Below, in pieces: positions 27,608 to 33,940 of a stretch of DNA of 33,940 bases. How positions within the stretch are numbered: the first letter of the stretch is position 1; each line of letters begins with the position of its first letter. The notes under the pieces were generated by a model. The model was not told the origin of the DNA, did no database searches, and saw only the letters and a program-made list of their open reading frames with translations. The position numbers were made by a program, and so were the translations under genes. This stretch comes from DASYQD01 sp036005845 (GTDB taxonomy: Bacteria; Acidobacteriota; Thermoanaerobaculia; Multivoradales; JAIOJS01). The stretch is taken from the NCBI GenBank assembly GCA_036005845.1, contig DASYQD010000014.1, positions 1 through 33,940 on the forward strand. The letters are read 5' to 3'.

Positions 27608-27613
27608 TATACT
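27608..27613 (+). promoter_or_regulatory. -10 box directly before mntA
   Basis: TATACT ends 6 bp before the ATG at 27620, so transcription would begin at or next to the start codon. The context CGTATACTC is identical to that of the XRE gene promoter. The -35 region is weak (GTTCGC at 27585-27590). Confidence 0.5.
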
Positions 27614-27619
27614 CGGCAC

Positions 27620-28036
27620 ATGAACCGCCGGGCGGCCTTGGCGAAGGCCTGTGCGCACCACGGAGTCGCTGCTGTCTACCTGTTCGGCTCGCGCGCCGAC
27701 GACGGCTTGGCCGTGCTCGACGGTGCCCAGCGCAGCGGCAGCGGCTCCGACCTCGACATTGGCCTGCTCTTCGCCGAAACGCCCGCTGCCGTCACCCGCC
27801 TCGCACAGCTCCAGATCGCATTCGAGGACGTGTTCGCGCCTCTGCGGATCGATATCGTCCCACTCGACCGCGTCGATCCGATCTTTCAGTTCCGGGCCAT
27901 CGACGGCCACCGAGTATTCGCCCAACCGTCGCGGCTGGCCGACCTTTTCGAGCTCGAAGTGATGCGCAGTGCTGCCGAGCTGCTGCCCATCCAGCGCGAG
28001 CGCGAGCGTGAACGTTTCGGGGTGTCCACGACATGA
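27620..28036 (+). CDS. mntA: MntA-type nucleotidyltransferase antitoxin
   Basis: The 138-residue protein is a minimal nucleotidyltransferase: YLFGSRA (Gly23-Ser24), then GSDLDIGLL (Asp44, Asp46) and RIDIV (Asp78) as third acid. In MntA-HepT systems this enzyme adds AMP units to a tyrosine of HepT and silences it. The spacing between GS and DxD is 19 residues instead of the usual 10, owing to an insertion around DDGLAVLDGAQRSGS. ATG 27620 has no ribosome-binding site and a -10 box 6 bp away, so the mRNA may be leaderless. It overlaps hepT by ATGA. It lies between two ATP-grasp genes of the opposite strand. Confidence 0.88.
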   Translation: MNRRAALAKACAHHGVAAVYLFGSRADDGLAVLDGAQRSGSGSDLDIGLLFAETPAAVTRLAQLQIAFEDVFAPLRIDIVPLDRVDPIFQFRAIDGHRVFAQPSRLADLFELEVMRSAAELLPIQRERERERFGVSTT

Positions 28037-28488
28037 CGCCGAGCCGGATCGACCTCAAAGTCGTCGACGACCGCTTGCAGGCGGTGACGGAGTACCTGAA
28101 GCAGCTCCGCGAGCTCCCGGCTGCCTCGCGCGACGAGTTCGTAGCCGATCACCGGAACCCCAACAGCGCCGAGTCACTGTTACGCCGCGCGCTGGAGGCG
28201 CTGCTCGATGTGACGCGTCACCTGCTGGCCAAGGGCCATGGCCGGGGCGCGCTCGAATACGGTGAAGTGGCGCGTCTGGCCGGCGAGCTGGGCCTGATCG
28301 AGGATGCAGCGCTCGCTATGCGCTTCGGGGAGATGGCGCGCTTCCGAAACCGGCTCACCCACTTCTACCGCGAGGTGACTGGCGAGGAGCTCTACGCCAT
28401 CGTCGCGAACGAGCTCGACGACATAGCTGCGGTGGCCGAAGCGCTGGCGAAGGCCGCCGCGCGTGCGGCCGGCGCGGGCGCTGGATAG
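28033..28488 (+). CDS. hepT: HepT-type HEPN ribonuclease toxin
   Basis: The 151-residue protein belongs to the HEPN/DUF86 HepT family. The RX4HXY motif is intact: Arg105-NRLT-His110-Phe-Tyr112 in RFRNRLTHFY. In studied members this motif forms the RNase site, and the tyrosine is AMPylated by MntA. The rest is helical, as expected, and ends in an Ala/Gly tail. It is coupled to mntA by an ATGA overlap. Both motifs being intact suggests a working toxin-antitoxin pair. Pairs of this kind act in plasmid or island maintenance and possibly phage defence. Confidence 0.88.
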   Translation: MTPSRIDLKVVDDRLQAVTEYLKQLRELPAASRDEFVADHRNPNSAESLLRRALEALLDVTRHLLAKGHGRGALEYGEVARLAGELGLIEDAALAMRFGEMARFRNRLTHFYREVTGEELYAIVANELDDIAAVAEALAKAAARAAGAGAG

Positions 28489-28524
28489 CAGGCCCGTTGG
28501 AGTCGTGGTTGATCGAGACGCCGG

Positions 28525-29745
28525 TCAGGCGACTTCGACGCGCACCGCGGTTATGAGGCGCTTCAAGGCCTCGACGACCACTCGCGTCTCGGGGTGGCGG
28601 ATGATGACGTTGCCCTCGCCTTCGTAGCTCGACGAGCGCGGCTGCCCCTTCTTGGGTAGGTTGGACTCGACGACGAGGTGGCCCATTTCCTTCTGCGCGC
28701 GCTCGAGGCCGTGCACTGCCACCACTCGCCCCGTTCCCTGCCCGCGTAGAAAAGCGGCGCCGGCGGCGTATTTGCGCTCGGGCGGCGTGAAGGTCTCGAA
28801 GACCATCAGGCGCGCCCAGGAGTCGTAGAAGTCGAAGTCGTGCGCGTAGCACATGAGGCGGGTGATCTGCGCGCCGGGCGGGCGTGCGCCGACTTCGGAG
28901 ATCGCCACCGAGCCGTCGTTCCTGCGGAACCATTCCATGTGCGAGAAGCCGGTCTGCATGCCGAGCGCGTCGAGACTCGCAAACGCGGCGGCGTGGATGT
29001 CGTCATAGCGCGGCTCGTCGACTTCGCGCGGCAGCACGACGCACCACTGGATCCACGGTTGGCGCAGAGCCTCGAGCGGCGTCGGCAGGTAATGAGTCAG
29101 CGAGTGCCAGACCGGGCGGCCGTTGATCGACACGGTGTCGAAGGACTGCTCGTCGCCGAGGATGAACTCCTCCACCATCCACGGCCGGCCACGTCCCGGC
29201 GGGTCGGCGGCCAGCGCCTCCTTGAGCTGCTCCGCCGAGTCGAGGCGGAACGTCGCCTTGGCGCCGGCGCCCGCGGGCGGCTTGACCACCAGCGGGAAGC
29301 CGGCGACCTGCGCCAGCGACCACACCGCCGCCGCGTCCTCGGCCAACGCGTAGCGCGCGCAGGGCACGCCGGCGTCGCGCAGCACGCTCTTCATGCGTGC
29401 CTTGTCGCGGAAGTTGGCGGCCACCGCTTGCGACATGCCCGGGATGCGCAGCGCGTCGCGCACGGCGCCGAGCGGCTCCTGGAGCTGTTCGAGCACGCCG
29501 AGCAGGCGGTCGGGCTTGCCCAGCCGCTTGCCGAGACCGACGACCCCCTGCGCCAGCTGATCGGGGTCGAAGCAGCTCCCCACCTGCCAGTGGCCGGCGA
29601 CGTGGCGACGGATCTCCGGCGACAAGCGCTCGATCGGCTCCTGCGAGATGAGCCCGAAGCGCACGCCCGGTAGCGCGGCGACAGCGCGCGCGAAGCGATC
29701 GGCGATGGGCGCCGGAAACGGCAGGACGAACTGGACGTCGAGCAT
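28525..29745 (-). CDS. ATP-grasp enzyme, paralogue 2
   Basis: The 406-residue product is the same length as the enzyme at 26286-27506 and shares its landmarks: ANFRDKARMKSVLRDAGV, LVVKPPAGAGAKAT (Lys155), VEEFILGDEQSFDTV, QTGFSHMEWFRRNDG and SEVGARPPGA. The fold is ATP-grasp; the substrate is unknown. The PurK/PurT-like E-[IV]-x-x-R-P is kept. The paralogues differ strongly in their N-terminal pre-ATP-grasp halves, suggesting different substrates or successive steps. The start is ATG 29745 with no ribosome-binding site; TAGAAT lies 12 bp before it on this strand. It is divergent from glgC with only 47 bp between start codons. Confidence 0.86.
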   Translation of the reverse strand: MLDVQFVLPFPAPIADRFARAVAALPGVRFGLISQEPIERLSPEIRRHVAGHWQVGSCFDPDQLAQGVVGLGKRLGKPDRLLGVLEQLQEPLGAVRDALRIPGMSQAVAANFRDKARMKSVLRDAGVPCARYALAEDAAAVWSLAQVAGFPLVVKPPAGAGAKATFRLDSAEQLKEALAADPPGRGRPWMVEEFILGDEQSFDTVSINGRPVWHSLTHYLPTPLEALRQPWIQWCVVLPREVDEPRYDDIHAAAFASLDALGMQTGFSHMEWFRRNDGSVAISEVGARPPGAQITRLMCYAHDFDFYDSWARLMVFETFTPPERKYAAGAAFLRGQGTGRVVAVHGLERAQKEMGHLVVESNLPKKGQPRSSSYEGEGNVIIRHPETRVVVEALKRLITAVRVEVA

Positions 29746-29757
29746 GCGGCGTCGCGG

Positions 29758-29784
29758 ATTCTACGGCGGTTCCGGCGATATCAT
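29758..29784. promoter_or_regulatory. Compact divergent -10 boxes between ATP-grasp 2 and glgC
   Basis: TAGAAT on the minus strand (29763-29758) is 12 bp from the ATP-grasp start, and TATCAT on the plus strand (29779-29784) is 8 bp from the glgC start. Both would give leaders of only a few nucleotides. The whole space between the two start codons is 47 bp, so any -35 elements must overlap the opposite promoter. No clear -35 box is seen. Confidence 0.4.
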
Positions 29785-29792
29785 CGCGCCCG

Positions 29793-31073
29793 ATGACGCG
29801 ACTCGGCGGCGCGCGCGATGCGGTCACCGCGGTGCTCGGCGGCGGCCAGGGCAGCCGCCTCTATCCGCTCACCAAGACGCGCGCCAAGCCGGCGGTGCCG
29901 GTGGGCGGCCGCTTCCGCTTGATCGACGTGCCGATCAGCAACAGCCTGCACGCCGACATCGACCGCATCTACGTCCTGACGCAGTTCAACAGCGAGAGCC
30001 TGCACCGCCACATCGCGCAGACCTACCGCTTCGACGCCTTCTCCGGCGGCTTCGTGCACATCCTCGCCGCCGAGCAGACGGTCTCCAACCGCGACTGGTA
30101 CCAGGGCACGGCCGACGCCGTGCGGCGCAACCTCGACCGCCTCAACGAGCAGAAGCCGGCGGACATCCTCATCCTCTCCGGCGACCAGCTCTACCTGATG
30201 AACATCACGGCGTTCCTCGAGCACCACCGCCGGGCGCGCGCCGACCTGACGGTGGCGGTCAAGCCGGTGCCGCGCGAGGGCGCCTCCGCCTTCGGCCTGA
30301 TGCGTGTCGACAAGGACGCGCGCATCGTCGAGTTCGTCGAGAAGCCGAAGGACCCGGCGGTGCTCGACCGCTTCACGCTCGAGGCCGAGCAGCTCGCCTC
30401 GCTGGGCTTCGAGGCGCCGGCGGGCTCGCTGCTCGCCAGCATGGGCATCTACGCCTTCCGCCGCGAAGTGCTCAACGACGCCCTTCGCGACGGCGCCGCC
30501 ACCGACTTCGGCCACCAGGTCATCCCGCAGATGATCGGCAACGCCGAGGTCTTCGCCTACAACCACACCGGCTACTGGCAGGACATCGGGACGATCCCCA
30601 CCTTCCACAGCGCCAACCTCGACCTCGTCAAGCCGCTGCCGCCGCTCAACCTCTACAGCCCCGACCGGCCCATCTACACCCACCCGCGCTTCCTGCCCGG
30701 CACCAAGATCCTCCACTGCGAGGTCCACGAGTCGATCCTCTGCGAGGGCAGCATCATCTCGGGCAGCTCCATCCGCAGCTCGATCGTCGGCATTCGCGCC
30801 CGCGTGCAGCAGGGGTCGGTGATCGACCACAGCATCGTCATGGGCGCCACCCACTTCGAGATCCCCGGCACCGAGTCGGGCCCGCGCATGGGCGTCGGCA
30901 GGAACTGCGTGCTGCACAACGCCATCGTCGACTTCAACGCCCGCATCGGCGACGGCGCGCGCCTCGTCAACGCCGCCGGCATCGACCACGCCGAAGAGGA
31001 CAACTACTCCATCCGCGACGGCATCATCGTGGTGCACCGCGACGGCATCATCGCTCCCGGCATGGAGATCTGA
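29793..31073 (+). CDS. glgC: Glucose-1-phosphate adenylyltransferase
   Basis: The 426-residue enzyme makes ADP-glucose from ATP and glucose 1-phosphate, the first committed step of bacterial glycogen synthesis. It has VLGGGQGSRLYPLTKTRAKP, the WYQGTADAVRRNL segment, ILSGDQLYLMN and EFVEKPKDP in the catalytic domain, and a C-terminal left-handed beta-helix with hexapeptide-like repeats (ILCEGSIISGSSIRSSIVGI). Length and motifs fit GlgC of the type found in cyanobacteria and plants. ATG 29793 follows a possible -10 box by 8 bp and has no ribosome-binding site. glgA follows at once, so the two form an operon. Confidence 0.95.
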   Translation: MTRLGGARDAVTAVLGGGQGSRLYPLTKTRAKPAVPVGGRFRLIDVPISNSLHADIDRIYVLTQFNSESLHRHIAQTYRFDAFSGGFVHILAAEQTVSNRDWYQGTADAVRRNLDRLNEQKPADILILSGDQLYLMNITAFLEHHRRARADLTVAVKPVPREGASAFGLMRVDKDARIVEFVEKPKDPAVLDRFTLEAEQLASLGFEAPAGSLLASMGIYAFRREVLNDALRDGAATDFGHQVIPQMIGNAEVFAYNHTGYWQDIGTIPTFHSANLDLVKPLPPLNLYSPDRPIYTHPRFLPGTKILHCEVHESILCEGSIISGSSIRSSIVGIRARVQQGSVIDHSIVMGATHFEIPGTESGPRMGVGRNCVLHNAIVDFNARIGDGARLVNAAGIDHAEEDNYSIRDGIIVVHRDGIIAPGMEI

Positions 31074-31078
31074 GCGCT

Positions 31079-32530
31079 CTGCGCATCGCCCTCGTCTCCT
31101 CCGAGCTGACGCCGTTTGCCAAGACCGGCGGGCTCGGCGACGTGGTGGCGGCGCTGGCGGTGGCGCTGCACCGCGCCGGGCACGACGTCAAGGTCTTCGT
31201 GCCGCTCTACGCGACGAGCGACAAGGCGGGCGCCGACTTCTCGCCGGTCGAGCGCGTGCAGTCGGTGCCGCTGCGGCTGGGGCCGTGGGAGGTGCCGTTC
31301 TCGCTCTGGCAGGCGGCGATCCCCGGCAGCGACCTGCCCGCGAGCTTCGTCCACTGCCCGCAGCTCTACGGCCGCGCCGGCTTCTACACCGAGGACTGGG
31401 ACGAGGGGATCCGCTTCGCCTACCTGACGCGCGCAGCCCTCGCGGCGTGCCAGCACCTGGGCTGGTCGCCGCAGATCTTCCACTGCAACGACTGGCACAC
31501 GGCGCTGGGGCCGCTGTTCCTCAAGACGAGCCTGGCGTGGGATCGGCTATTCGTCGATACCAAGACGGTGCTCACCATCCACAACCTCGGCTACCAGGGG
31601 ATCTTCGCGGCGTCGCTGCTCGACGACCTCGGGCTCAGGAACGAATCGCATCTCTTCTGGCAGGAAGATTTGCAGGCGGGGCGCATCAACTTCCTCAAGA
31701 CCGGCATCGTCTACGCCGACCTGCTCACCACGGTGAGCAAGACCTACGCGCAGGAGATCCAGACTCCCGAGCAGGGCTTCGGCCTCGACGCGCTGCTGCG
31801 CGAGCGGCGCGGCGCGCTGCTCGGCATCGTCAACGGCATCGACCCGGCGGAATGGAACCCGGAGGCGGATCCGCACCTGCCGGCGACGTTCTCGGCCGCG
31901 GACATGGCGGGCAAGGCGCGGTGCAAAGCAGCGCTGCTGGCGGAGGCGGGGCTCGATCCCACGGTGTACAAGCCGCTCGTCGGCGTCGTTTCGCGGCTCA
32001 CCTTCCAGAAAGGTTTCGACCTGCTCTTCGACACCCTGCCGCCGCTGCTCGCCGCCGACGAGCTGCGCTTCGTGGCGCTGGGCAGCGGCGAGACCAAGTA
32101 CGTCGACTTCCTGCGCTGGCTTGCACAGCGCTTTCCGGGCCGCGCCGCCTTCCACGAGGGCTACAGCAACCCGCTCGCCCATCGCATCGAAGCGGGCGCG
32201 GACGCCTTCCTCATGCCCTCGCGCTACGAGCCCTGCGGCCTGAACCAGATGTACTCGCAGCGCTACGGCACGGTACCGATCGTGCGCAAGACCGGCGGCC
32301 TCGCCGACACTGTCGAGCCCTACGACCGCGCGGCCGACACCGGCACCGGCTTCGTCTTCGAACACTTCACCGCCAAGGGCCTCAACTGGGCGCTGCGCTA
32401 CGCGCTCTGGCTCTACCGCGAAGACCGCGAAGCGTGGACGCGGATGAGCAAGCGCGGCATGGAGCGCGACTTCTCGTGGGATCGGCAGGTGCAGGAGTAC
32501 GTCGACGCCTACCGGCGGTTGACTGGTTGA
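31079..32530 (+). CDS. glgA: Glycogen synthase (ADP-glucose), non-standard start
   Basis: The 483-residue GT5 glycosyltransferase transfers glucose from ADP-glucose to the glycogen chain. It shows the N-terminal ADP-glucose-binding KTGGL, HCNDWHTAL, LTIHNLGYQG, SRLTFQKGFD and RYEPCGLNQMYSQRYG followed by a second KTGGL. The family starts about 14 residues before the first KTGGL, but no ATG, GTG or TTG exists there in frame. Candidates are CTG 31079 (GGAG at 31064-31067, 11 nt upstream) and CTG 31070, which overlaps the glgC stop as CTGA. I chose 31079 because LRIALVSSE fits the family start. The coding frame is otherwise intact. Confidence 0.9.
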   Translation: MRIALVSSELTPFAKTGGLGDVVAALAVALHRAGHDVKVFVPLYATSDKAGADFSPVERVQSVPLRLGPWEVPFSLWQAAIPGSDLPASFVHCPQLYGRAGFYTEDWDEGIRFAYLTRAALAACQHLGWSPQIFHCNDWHTALGPLFLKTSLAWDRLFVDTKTVLTIHNLGYQGIFAASLLDDLGLRNESHLFWQEDLQAGRINFLKTGIVYADLLTTVSKTYAQEIQTPEQGFGLDALLRERRGALLGIVNGIDPAEWNPEADPHLPATFSAADMAGKARCKAALLAEAGLDPTVYKPLVGVVSRLTFQKGFDLLFDTLPPLLAADELRFVALGSGETKYVDFLRWLAQRFPGRAAFHEGYSNPLAHRIEAGADAFLMPSRYEPCGLNQMYSQRYGTVPIVRKTGGLADTVEPYDRAADTGTGFVFEHFTAKGLNWALRYALWLYREDREAWTRMSKRGMERDFSWDRQVQEYVDAYRRLTG

Positions 32531-32617
32531 AGACTCGGTCGATTCGCGCCATTTCCCGTCCGCAAGCGCGACGCGAGCAATGGCCTTGGCATCGACAATC
32601 ACGCATTATCCGGAACG

Positions 32618-32647
32618 TTGGGCGCCAGCCGGACCATCCTCTACCAT
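32618..32647 (+). promoter_or_regulatory. Weak promoter-like site before the frameshifted gene
   Basis: TTGGGC at 32618-32623 and TACCAT at 32642-32647 are 18 bp apart, and the ATG follows 8 bp later, the same short spacing as for glgC. Both boxes are imperfect, so this is tentative. Confidence 0.25.
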
Positions 32648-32655
32648 TCAAGGTC

Positions 32656-33348
32656 ATGAAGATCTCTGCAGCCTCCTACGCCGACTTGGTCACGCAGCTC
32701 TCCTCCGGAAGCCCTACAGTGAATCCCCGGGGAAAGGGGCGTACGAAGGTGCAGACCGAGGGTTGGGTGGCTCCCGTCTGGTCCCTACCTTGGCCAAACT
32801 ACAACTCCTAGCCTTCCCGCTGGACGTAGAGGACCGCGACCGCCCAGATCTTCGCATCTCGTCGGCGGGCCGCGAGATCGGAATCGAGCTTACGGAGATG
32901 ATCCCGCCGGCCTTCGCCCAAGCGCACGCGATCGCCAACCAGCACTACCCGAACGCCGTGGTAGATCGCTCCATCTTCACTTGGGGCAGGTCGTTCACTA
33001 CCAAGCAAATCCACGACCACCTCGCCAAGTCCACCGGTCTCACCGGCCCGGGCTGGGCGGGGGATTCCGTTGAGCGCGAGTGGGCCGCGGCGGCAAACGA
33101 CGCCGTAAAGGCCAAAACGGCAAAACTTAACCAAGCCGGCTATCAGCTCTACGCCGACAACTGGGCTAGCGGCATACGCGAGCGCCCCGGGCCCGGCGCT
33201 GAATCTGGCACGCGGTGCGACTTTCCTCGATGCGCCATCCATGGCCAGTGGGACCATCACGTTCGGCCTCGTCCTTCTGTTGACTGACTCAAAGATGGTG
33301 GTGCGCGACGATTCGGGTTTCCAGATAGTCCCTCTCGAGGTTATTTGA
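32656..33348 (+). pseudogene. Frameshifted gene of unknown function
   Basis: The reading starts at ATG 32656 (MKISAASYADLVTQLSSGSP), must shift frame near 32790-32811 into a middle part with FPLDVEDRDRPDLRI, REIGIELTEMIPPAFAQAHA and FTWGRSFTTKQIHDHLAKST, and shifts back at a GGG run (33163-33165) to LNLARGATFLDAPSMASG and FQIVPLEVI before TGA 33346-33348. First and last parts share one frame, so the two one-base changes cancel: about one base lost, then one G gained. The D and E-x-T spacing in the middle is faintly like a restriction-endonuclease fold, but I do not recognise the family. It is either a recent pseudogene or a gene with sequence errors. An alternative start at 32580 keeps the middle frame. 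Confidence 0.6.
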
Positions 33349-33419
33349 CCTCACGCCCAACCCGCGTCGCAGCAGACACACCGCTGACTCATACCCTTTA
33401 GGCGCTTCTCGGAGCAAGG

Positions 33420-33940
33420 ATGCCCATCCAGCACCGGCCAGACGAGCGGCTTGCCATCCTGGTAAATCTTGGCCAGATCGGCACTAGCCTTCAGCAGGAT
33501 GTGGCCGCACTCAGCGCCGAAGTAACTCCCCAAGTGGAACTGTTTAAGAGCGGCGCACTGGACCTAGAAACGGTGTGCTACTGGCACCAAGCTCTGGCCG
33601 GAGCTTTCCTAGCATTCGCCGACGGCATTTGCTTCGCTGTTCGCGAGGCGATCGCGGCCAGCGCTGCTTCTTGCGGCGTTGAGCTCTCAGCCAAGGCGCA
33701 ACGCGCCCTCGATCCACAGTCGCGCACGCCACTTGAAAAGCTTGCTCCGCTTGCATTCCGGACGCTTGCTCGCCTGTTCGGCGTCGAATTTGTTATCGAC
33801 ACTTCAGGCGAGGCGTTCCGCGGTTTCAAGGCCCTGACCGACGCCCGCGAGGCCTTTGCCCACCCCAAGAATCACACGGAAGTCTGCCCGTTCAGTCTCT
33901 TTCCCACCCTTAGCTCGTCAGCGGAATGGTTCCTGATCCA
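33420..33940 (+). CDS. Partial gene running off the window, possible HEPN-like protein
   Basis: From ATG 33420 an open frame runs to the end of the window (173 complete codons, no stop). GGAG at 33411-33414 lies 5 nt before the start. The visible part is mostly helical (LAGAFLAFADGICFAVREAI, PLAFRTLARLFGVEF) and contains TDAREAFAHPK, where Arg143-x4-His148 fits the RX4-6H signature of HEPN proteins. I recognise no exact family, and the HEPN idea rests on one short motif. The minus-strand frames over it are shadows. Base composition is less GC-rich than in the housekeeping genes, suggesting acquired DNA. It follows the frameshifted gene on the same strand by 71 bp. Confidence 0.6.
   Translation, partial: MPIQHRPDERLAILVNLGQIGTSLQQDVAALSAEVTPQVELFKSGALDLETVCYWHQALAGAFLAFADGICFAVREAIAASAASCGVELSAKAQRALDPQSRTPLEKLAPLAFRTLARLFGVEFVIDTSGEAFRGFKALTDAREAFAHPKNHTEVCPFSLFPTLSSSAEWFLI

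Noticed and set aside
33351..33533. 60-residue minus-strand frame with CVCC
   Set aside because: It overlaps the start of the better-supported plus-strand gene at 33420, which has a ribosome-binding site and a 173-codon open frame.

Overview
The window is a GC-rich, gene-dense bacterial chromosome segment. Codons end almost always in G or C, starts include GTG, TTG and probably CTG, and Shine-Dalgarno sites are irregular. The mix of eukaryote-like Ser/Thr kinases with TPR or receiver partners, an R3H/AAA ATPase, LigD, topoisomerase IB and glgC-glgA suggests a soil-type lineage such as Acidobacteriota or Myxococcota. That placement is inference, because no rRNA or marker phylogeny is available here. 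I see no tRNA, rRNA, CRISPR array or insertion sequence.

Layout. 1-2770: a truncated copy of a dispersed repeat, a strong sigma-70-type promoter, a small XRE regulator, a TPR protein and a secreted protein. 2789-6262: a DEAD-box RNA helicase, a small GlsB/YeaQ-like membrane protein and the translational GTPase TypA. 6546-13192: a cell-wall block of lytic transglycosylase, class A penicillin-binding protein and an M15-like/LysM protein. 13262-17617: three-domain DNA ligase LigD, a lone receiver protein and topoisomerase IB. 17614-25465: signalling genes, namely a receiver-Ser/Thr kinase fusion, a TPR-Ser/Thr kinase and a receiver-GGDEF protein, with an R3H ATPase among them. 25613-29745: a MobA-like nucleotidyltransferase, then two equal-length ATP-grasp enzymes on the minus strand with a MntA-HepT toxin-antitoxin pair between them on the plus strand. 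29793-32530: glgC and glgA for ADP-glucose and glycogen synthesis. 32656-33940: a frameshifted gene and an open-ended gene in slightly AT-richer DNA, which looks like an accessory segment.

The most unusual structure is intergenic. Three complete elements (8880-9038, 20640-20819, 21230-21386) and one truncated element (1-90) each have long inverted-repeat arms enclosing a loop of almost constant length, 100 to 101 nt. The arms differ between copies but change together, and one unpaired position is kept in all complete copies. Two of the copies face each other and make a 747-bp imperfect palindrome. I do not recognise this family. Other points of note are a glgA with no ATG, GTG or TTG start, several genes whose -10 box sits directly before the start codon, and the ATP-grasp / MntA-HepT arrangement.
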